Position numbers and translations under genes: made by a program
Shown: piece by piece, positions 55,393 through 64,000 of the stretch
Layout of the letters: the number at the start of each line of letters is the position of its first letter
How positions within the stretch are numbered: position 1 is the stretch's first letter
Notes under the pieces: model-generated
Databases searched by the model: none
What the model was told of the DNA's origin: nothing
The model's input: the letters and a program-made list of their open reading frames with translations, nothing else
Assembly (NCBI RefSeq): GCF_001411475.1
Contig: NZ_LLWH01000002.1
Coordinates: 1-64,000 of the forward strand
Length of the DNA: 64,000 bases
Source: Pseudomonas endophytica
GTDB lineage: Bacteria > Pseudomonadota > Gammaproteobacteria > Pseudomonadales > Pseudomonadaceae
Direction of reading: 5' to 3'

Positions 55393-55413
55393 TGTCGCTT
55401 GGCGGCAAGGCCG
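55393..55413 (+). promoter_or_regulatory. ArgR half-site 2 before aruC
   Basis: A second exact TGTCGC-N8-AA-N5 match 51 bp after the first. The two sites lie in the same direct orientation. Confidence 0.6.
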
Positions 55414-55458
55414 CGTCATCATCTGTCCTTACAATCCCCCTACCGCTCGCCATTTTAG

Positions 55459-56703
<1,245 letters not shown>

Positions 56704-56720
56704 TCTACGCCTCCCTCTGA

Positions 56721-56771
56721 AGGAGCGAGCTTGCTGGCGATTTTTAAATAACTCGCAGCAAGCTCGATCCT
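56721..56771. repeat. REP-like inverted repeat between aruC and aruF
   Basis: GAGCGAGCTTGCTGGCGA pairs with TCGCAGCAAGCTCG plus GATCCT; a different REP subfamily (GGAGCGAGCTTGCT type). Confidence 0.75.
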
Positions 56772-56813
56772 ACAAAGGCCCTATTTTTATTTTCTGGATT
56801 AAGGAGTGACACC

Positions 56814-57833
56814 ATGCTGGTGATGCGCCCCGCGCAAATGGCTGACCTGAGCGAGGTACAGCGTCTGGCTGCGGACAGCCCGATTGGTGTCACTTCATTG
56901 CCGGACGATCTCGACCGTTTGCGCGATAAGATCGCCGCGTCCGAAGCCTCGTTTGCTGCCGAAGTCAGTTTCAATGGCGAAGAGAGTTACTTCTTCGTTC
57001 TAGAAGACACGACCACTGGCAAGCTGGTGGGTTGTTCGGCCATCGTGGCGTCGGCCGGGTACTCTGAGCCTTTTTATAGTTTTCGTAACGAGACGTTCGT
57101 TCACGCCTCGCGTGAATTAAAAATCCATAACAAAATTCACGTGCTTTCGCAGTGTCACGACTTGACCGGCAACAGCCTGTTAACCAGCTTTTACGTGGTC
57201 CCGGATTTAGTGGGTACAGCCTGGTCCGAGCTTAACTCCCGAGGTCGTTTGTTGTTTGTGGCCAACCACCCGGAACGCTTTGCTGATTCGGTAGTGACCG
57301 AAATCGTCGGCTACAGCGATGAACAGGGCGACTCGCCGTTTTGGGATGCCATTGGTCGCAACTTTTTCGATCTGAACTATGCCGCCGCTGAGCGTCTGTG
57401 CGGGTTGAAAAGCCGCACCTTCCTCGCCGAACTGATGCCGCATTACCCGATTTATGTGCCGTTGCTGCCAGACAGCGCTCAAGAAGCGATGGGGCAAGTA
57501 CACCCGCGGGCGCAAATCACTTTCGATATTTTGATGCGCGAAGGTTTCGAGACGGATCATTACATCGACATTTTCGACGGAGGCCCGACTCTGCATGCGC
57601 GGATTTCGGGTATCCGTTCAATCGCTCAAAGCCGCGTGGTTCCAGTCAAGCTCGGTGAGCCGGTGAAAGGTGGCGGTCGCCAGTACTTAGTGGCAAATGC
57701 CCAGTTGCAGGATTACCGCGCCGTACTACTGGAGCTCGACTGGGCGCCGGGCAAGCCGATCACCCTGGATCTGGAAGCGGCCGAAGCACTTGGCGTTGGC
57801 GAAGGTGTCAGCGTGCGAGTGGTGGCGGTTTAA
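56814..57833 (+). CDS. aruF: Arginine N-succinyltransferase, alpha subunit
   Basis: Part of the two-subunit enzyme that transfers succinyl from succinyl-CoA to arginine. It has 339 residues of the AstA family (MLVMRPAQMADLSEVQRLA start, LTGNSLLTSFYVVPD). Pseudomonas uses an alpha-beta pair; aruG follows 55 bp downstream and is homologous to it. AAGGAGTGACACC precedes the ATG. Confidence 0.94.
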   Translation: MLVMRPAQMADLSEVQRLAADSPIGVTSLPDDLDRLRDKIAASEASFAAEVSFNGEESYFFVLEDTTTGKLVGCSAIVASAGYSEPFYSFRNETFVHASRELKIHNKIHVLSQCHDLTGNSLLTSFYVVPDLVGTAWSELNSRGRLLFVANHPERFADSVVTEIVGYSDEQGDSPFWDAIGRNFFDLNYAAAERLCGLKSRTFLAELMPHYPIYVPLLPDSAQEAMGQVHPRAQITFDILMREGFETDHYIDIFDGGPTLHARISGIRSIAQSRVVPVKLGEPVKGGGRQYLVANAQLQDYRAVLLELDWAPGKPITLDLEAAEALGVGEGVSVRVVAV

Positions 57834-57888
57834 CGCGTTTGAGCGAGTGTCACGGGGGTCGCCAGCGAGCCCTGTTTAAGGAGATAGC

Positions 57889-60392
<2,504 letters not shown>

Positions 60393-60403
60393 CTGCTGTC
60401 CTT

Positions 60404-60468
60404 CGTAGGAGCTGCCGCAGGCTGCGATTTTTAAAGTCATAAGATCGCAGCCTGCGGCAGCCCCTACG
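60404..60468. repeat. REP element between aruD and aruB
   Basis: CGTAGGAGCTGCCGCAGGCT arm and its near-perfect partner AGCCTGCGGCAGCCCCTACG with one mismatch. It is inside an operon, where it may stabilise the upstream message. Confidence 0.82.
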
Positions 60469-60514
60469 GGGTGTTGCAACTTGTGTATTACCACCGTTTG
60501 CCGGAGCCTCACCG

Positions 60515-61861
60515 ATGAAATCCTTTGAAGTCAACTTTGACGGTCTCGTGGGGCCGACCCATAACTATGGCGGCTTGTCGTTTGGCAATGTTGCCTCCCA
60601 GAGCAACAGTCAGCAGGCTTCCAACCCCAAGGAAGCGGCCCTGCAAGGTCTGGACAAAATGAAAGCGCTGATGGACATGGGTTTTGTCCAAGGCGTGCTG
60701 GCCCCGCAAGAGCGCCCAGACGTCGGTGCCTTGCGCAGCTTAGGCTTTAGCGGTACTGACGCCGAAGTGATCAAGCGTGCCGCGAAAGAGGCGATGCCAC
60801 TGCTGGCGGCCAGCTGTTCGGCCTCAAGTATGTGGGTGGCCAATGCGGCCACTGTCAGCCCAAGTGCCGACACGGCGGACGGGCGTGTACATTTCACCGC
60901 CGCCAACCTTAACTGCAAATTCCACCGCAGCATTGAGCACCCAACCACCAGCCGAGTACTGAGCGCGATGTTTGCTGATCAACAGCACTTTGCGCATCAC
61001 GCGGCCCTGCCTGCGGTGGCGCAGTTTGGTGATGAAGGCGCGGCGAACCACACCCGTTTTTGCCGTGAGTACGGCGAGGCGGGGGTTGAGTTTTTTGTCT
61101 ACGGACGCAGTGCCTTCGACAGCCGCTACCCTGCACCACAAAAGTACCCGGCCCGTCAGACCCTTGAAGCGTCACAGGCCGTAGCTCGGCTGCACGGTCT
61201 GAGTGAGGAGGGCGTGGTGTTTGCCCAGCAAAACCCGTCGGTGATTGATCAAGGCGTGTTCCATAACGACGTGATCGCGGTGGGCAATGGCGAACTGTTG
61301 TTTCATCACCAAGATGCGTTTCTGAATACCGAACACATGCTCGACGAGTTGCGTCGCAAGCTGGCCGCGCGCGGCGCACAGTTTCAGTCCATCAGCGTGC
61401 CGCGTGATCAAGTGGCGGTCGATGATGCGGTGCGTTCTTACCTGTTTAATAGCCAGTTGTTGAGCCGTGCTGATGGCTCGATGTTGCTGATCGTGCCCGA
61501 GGAATGCCGTACCAATCCACGTGTTTGGCACTACCTGCAAAGCCTGACTAGCGCAGGTGGCCCGATCCGCGAAGTGAAAGTCTTTGATCTCAAGCAGAGT
61601 ATGCAGAACGGCGGTGGTCCGGCGTGCTTGCGGTTGCGTGTGGCGCTGAAAGAAACGGAACTGGCGGCGGTCAATCCAGGGGTTATTATGACGGCCCCGT
61701 TGTACGACACGCTGACCGGCTGGGTGAACAAGCACTATCGCGATGCCCTGCGTGAAAGCGACTTGGCAGACCCGCAATTGTTGCTTGAATGCCGGACGGC
61801 ACTGGATGAACTGACGCAAATCCTTAAACTGGGCTCGGTTTACCCGTTTCAGATCAATTGA
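60515..61861 (+). CDS. aruB: N-succinylarginine dihydrolase
   Basis: Releases two ammonia and CO2 from succinylarginine to give succinylornithine; second step. It has 448 residues of the amidinotransferase-like fold. [18 protein letters not shown] starts near residue 8, and the catalytic Cys lies in [16 protein letters not shown] near residue 370. It lies after aruD across a REP hairpin. Confidence 0.95.
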   Translation: MKSFEVNFDGLVGPTHNYGGLSFGNVASQSNSQQASNPKEAALQGLDKMKALMDMGFVQGVLAPQERPDVGALRSLGFSGTDAEVIKRAAKEAMPLLAASCSASSMWVANAATVSPSADTADGRVHFTAANLNCKFHRSIEHPTTSRVLSAMFADQQHFAHHAALPAVAQFGDEGAANHTRFCREYGEAGVEFFVYGRSAFDSRYPAPQKYPARQTLEASQAVARLHGLSEEGVVFAQQNPSVIDQGVFHNDVIAVGNGELLFHHQDAFLNTEHMLDELRRKLAARGAQFQSISVPRDQVAVDDAVRSYLFNSQLLSRADGSMLLIVPEECRTNPRVWHYLQSLTSAGGPIREVKVFDLKQSMQNGGGPACLRLRVALKETELAAVNPGVIMTAPLYDTLTGWVNKHYRDALRESDLADPQLLLECRTALDELTQILKLGSVYPFQIN

Positions 61862-61921
61862 CCCCCGTGCGCGTTTGCCCATTGCAGACGCGCCACCTGA
61901 TTTATTTATGAGAGCGAAATT

Positions 61922-62215
61922 ATGAGCGATTCCCTGCAGCTAATCCTTGAAGACACTGATGGCACGCAACTGCAAACCTCCTGCACCCGCGTTGCGGTCA
62001 TGTGGCAGGGTAAAGAGCTGTGGATCCAGCAAGACGGCCGCGGCCAGTTGCTGATTGGCGTGGACGTAGAAGAAAACGATGCTGAATACGCCAACCTGTT
62101 GCTGCGCCCATTGGCGACTAACCTTGTTAGTCTGCAACTGGAAATGGAACCGGCTGACATGAGTGACGAAGATGGCGAAGACGGTCACGTGCATGGCCCG
62201 GACTGCAATCACTGA
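61922..62215 (+). CDS. Conserved hypothetical protein of the aru operon
   Basis: A 97-residue acidic protein that I cannot assign to a known function. It occupies the position of the P. aeruginosa gene between aruB and aruE. Residues 1-75 look like small beta strands (VAVMWQGKELWIQQDG); the tail is very acidic and ends GHVHGPDCNH, with three His and one Cys that could bind a metal. GAGCG precedes the ATG. It lies 60 bp after aruB and 13 bp before aruE, so it is cotranscribed with the arginine genes. Confidence 0.85.
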   Translation: MSDSLQLILEDTDGTQLQTSCTRVAVMWQGKELWIQQDGRGQLLIGVDVEENDAEYANLLLRPLATNLVSLQLEMEPADMSDEDGEDGHVHGPDCNH

Positions 62216-62228
62216 TTAAGGATGCACT

Positions 62229-63239
62229 ATGCTCGCTCTCGGCAAACTGCTTGAACTAACCTTGGCCGGACGTGAACCGACCGAGAAAACTCAACTGACT
62301 GTCGATGGCGTGCGTATGCGCTGGCTGGCCGAGGGTGCGCTTGAGGTGCGCCCTCCTCAAGCGCACGACAACGGCATGGACGTGCTGTTGTCGGCCGGCA
62401 TCCACGGTAATGAAACGGCGCCGATCGAGTTGCTAGATCGCCTGTTGCATGCCATTGCGCGTGGCGAGATTAAGCCGCGAGCCCGAATTCTATTTTTGTT
62501 CGGTAACCCCGGTGCTATGCGCACGGGTGCGCGGTTCATCGAAGAGGACCTCAATCGACTGTTTAACGGCCGCCATGAAAACAGCAGCGGGCCAGAAGCC
62601 TTGCGCGCCTGTGAACTAGAGCATTTGGCCGAAACCTTTTTCAATCAGCCCGATCGCGGGCGTTTGCATTTCGACCTGCACACGGCCATTCGTGGTTCGA
62701 AGATTGAGCAGTTTGCGTTGTATCCCTTTAAAGAAGGGCGCGCCCACTCTCGTGAGCAACTGGCACGCCTGCGTGCGGCCGGAATGGAAGCGGTGCTGTT
62801 GCAGAACAAACCGTCCATTGTGTTCAGCGCTTACACCTACGATCAGCTTGGCGCTGAAGCATTTACCTTGGAGTTGGGCAAAGCCCGGCCTTTTGGGCAA
62901 AACGATGGCGTCAATGTCGAGCGTCTTGAGTTGCGCTTAAGGCAGATCATCGAAGGCACAGAGCCTTCATTGGAAAACGCGTCGCTCGATGGATTGCAGT
63001 TGTTCAGTGTGGCGCGTGAAGTCATCAAGCACAGCGATGCTTTCATCTTGCACTTGGAGCCGAACGTCGAGAATTTTTTTGAATTGCCCAAAGGCTATTT
63101 ATTGGCGCAAGACACGTCCAAAAATAGCTGGGTGATTGAAGAGGAGGGCGCACGGATTATCTTCCCTAACCCTAAGGTCAAGAACGGCTTGCGAGCGGGG
63201 CTAATCATTGAGCCGGTAAAAGCCGAGGCGTTCGCCTAA
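62229..63239 (+). CDS. aruE: Succinylglutamate desuccinylase
   Basis: A zinc hydrolase of 336 residues of the AstE/AspA family that splits succinylglutamate into glutamate and succinate, the final step. Zinc ligands are visible in IHGNETAP (His, Glu) and [10 protein letters not shown] (His). The ATG lies 13 bp after the hypothetical gene. This is the last gene of the operon. Confidence 0.94.
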   Translation: MLALGKLLELTLAGREPTEKTQLTVDGVRMRWLAEGALEVRPPQAHDNGMDVLLSAGIHGNETAPIELLDRLLHAIARGEIKPRARILFLFGNPGAMRTGARFIEEDLNRLFNGRHENSSGPEALRACELEHLAETFFNQPDRGRLHFDLHTAIRGSKIEQFALYPFKEGRAHSREQLARLRAAGMEAVLLQNKPSIVFSAYTYDQLGAEAFTLELGKARPFGQNDGVNVERLELRLRQIIEGTEPSLENASLDGLQLFSVAREVIKHSDAFILHLEPNVENFFELPKGYLLAQDTSKNSWVIEEEGARIIFPNPKVKNGLRAGLIIEPVKAEAFA

Positions 63240-63281
63240 AACGCTAGCAACAAGTGTTACAAAAAAGATCACAGAGATGAA

Positions 63282-63346
63282 CTGTAGGAGCTGCCGCAGG
63301 CTGCGATCTTTTTTTAACAATCAAAAGATCGCAGCCTACGGCAGTG
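63282..63346. repeat. REP element between aruE and ribH
   Basis: CTGTAGGAGCTGCCGCAGGC arm, inner GATCTTTT/AAAAGATC stem and partner GCAGCCTACGGCAG; between convergent genes. Confidence 0.82.
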
Positions 63347-63378
63347 CTGGTTGTGGAGCAGCAAGAAATGAGCTGTTG

Positions 63379-63873
63379 TTAAACCGCGCGTTTCTGCTGG
63401 ATGTCCAGACGCTTGATGGCACGGATTTTCTGCAAGGTGTCGACGCAGGTTTTAGCTGCTTCTTGACCTTTGTGCACGAAGTGCTCGAAGAAGAATTTCT
63501 GATGTTCTTCGCCTGCATGGAAGTGGTGCGGCGTCAGGCTGACCGAGAACACCGGCACTTCAGTTTCCAGTTGCACTTGCATCAAGCCGCTAACCACCGA
63601 CTGGGCCACGAAGTCGTGGCGATAAATACCACCATCTACGACCAAGGCCGCGCCGACGATACCGGCATAACGGCCCGTTTTGGCTAACAGCTTGGCGTGC
63701 AATGGGATTTCAAAGGCACCGCCAACTTCAAAAAAGTCGATATCGCTTTCTTGATAGCCCTGTTCCAGCATCTCGGCCAAGAAGCCTTTACGGCTCTGAT
63801 CGACGATTTCTTTATGCCAGCTAGCTTGTATAAAGGCGACACGTTCGTTGTGGTGAATGGTGGTGGGTTGCAT
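63379..63873 (-). CDS. ribH: 6,7-dimethyl-8-ribityllumazine synthase, RibH2 type
   Basis: Makes the riboflavin precursor lumazine. The 164 residues include FIQASWHKEIVDQS near the start, the substrate loop FEVGGAFEIPLHAK (about 50-63), and a His-rich catalytic region LTPHHFHAGEEHQKFFFEHF. This sequence is of the RibH2 type known from Brucella and some Pseudomonas, different from the RibE-like copy in the rib operon. The ATG at 63873 with CAGGAG upstream is chosen over 63948. No FMN riboswitch is seen in the 125 bp upstream. Confidence 0.9.
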   Translation of the reverse strand: MQPTTIHHNERVAFIQASWHKEIVDQSRKGFLAEMLEQGYQESDIDFFEVGGAFEIPLHAKLLAKTGRYAGIVGAALVVDGGIYRHDFVAQSVVSGLMQVQLETEVPVFSVSLTPHHFHAGEEHQKFFFEHFVHKGQEAAKTCVDTLQKIRAIKRLDIQQKRAV

Positions 63874-63955
63874 GTTCTGACTCCTGTTTGTGTGAAAAAC
63901 AGGGCATATGAATCGAATGGGATTTAAGGGTACGTTTAGGTGCGTCAACAGGCCG

Positions 63956-64000
63956 TTAAGCCGTGTTGCTCGCCACCCAGGTACGGCCCTTAGGCGCCAA
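63956..64000 (-). CDS. Possible 3' end of an upstream minus-strand gene (partial)
   Basis: An open frame from the window edge reads LAPKGRTWVASNTA and then TAA. The codon use is normal, but 14 residues are too few to identify the product or be certain that it is coding. Confidence 0.3.
   Translation of the reverse strand: MAPKGRTWVASNTA

Noticed and set aside
63874-64000. FMN riboswitch upstream of ribH
   Set aside because: None of the conserved FMN aptamer strands (such as AGGGCGGGGTGAAA-like) is present.

Overview
The window looks like a chromosomal segment of a Pseudomonas species, probably from the P. fluorescens/P. fragi side of the genus; the species call is only an impression. The evidence is gene content and order: gap-edd-glk-gltR-gtrS, gtsABCD-oprB, hexR/zwf-pgl-eda, gntR/gntK-gntP, aot-argR and aruCFGDB-E are all laid out as in that genus. 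Most gaps between convergent genes also carry the Pseudomonas-type REP hairpin (GTAGGAGCTGCCGCAGGCTGCGATC family). I saw no rRNA, tRNA, CRISPR array, insertion sequence or prophage. This is mostly core genome with small accessory genes.

Layout. 0-5.6 kb (minus strand): a heme-iron uptake and cell-surface signalling unit (ECF sigma factor, FecR-like sensor, TonB-dependent receptor with signalling domain, heme oxygenase), headed by a Fur box. 5.7-7.1 kb: a broken junction in which the 3' end of gap runs directly into the 5' end of mgsA. 7.1-24.2 kb: the glucose and Entner-Doudoroff block, comprising edd, glk, the GltR/GtrS two-component system, an AP2-like protein, the Gts glucose ABC transporter, OprB porin, hexose-6-P mutarotase, HexR repressor, and zwf-pgl-eda. 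24.4-33.9 kb: a stress four-helix protein with a candidate sigma-54 promoter, phaJ, a lipase, two fadD paralogues, a CsbD protein, a YihY/BrkB membrane protein and a second peptide deformylase. 34.1-45.3 kb: a soluble BdlA-like chemoreceptor, the gluconate regulon, alaC, a GAF histidine kinase, a MASE2-GGDEF diguanylate cyclase and small genes. 45.6-48 kb: nrdB without nrdA beside it, and two small exported proteins. 48.3-50.3 kb: acsA. 50.8-63.2 kb: arginine/ornithine uptake (aot), ArgR and the arginine succinyltransferase (AST) catabolic operon. The end holds a RibH2-type lumazine synthase.

How it works together. Glucose enters through OprB and GtsABCD, is phosphorylated by Glk, and flows through Zwf-Pgl-Edd-Eda to pyruvate and glyceraldehyde-3-P; gluconate enters through GntP/GntK. 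HexR sites lie in the gap/edd region and a weaker one before zwf. GntR operators flank gntR, gntK and gntP. A-rich AAnAAnAA motifs of the Crc/Hfq type sit at the ribosome binding sites of gltR, gtsA, oprB, zwf, gntP and acsA. Arginine enters through AotJQMP and is degraded by AruCFGDBE under ArgR, whose TGTCGC-N8-AA half-sites are visible upstream of aotJ and aruC.

The most unusual item is the gap/mgsA junction, which appears to be a deletion removing the C-terminal ~30 residues of GAPDH and the start of methylglyoxal synthase. Other points of note are a small exported protein whose whole mature part is four exact-length 13-residue repeats, a 22-bp palindrome upstream of gtsA, and the probable sigma-54 promoter at 24865. 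I do not see a clearly novel multi-gene system.
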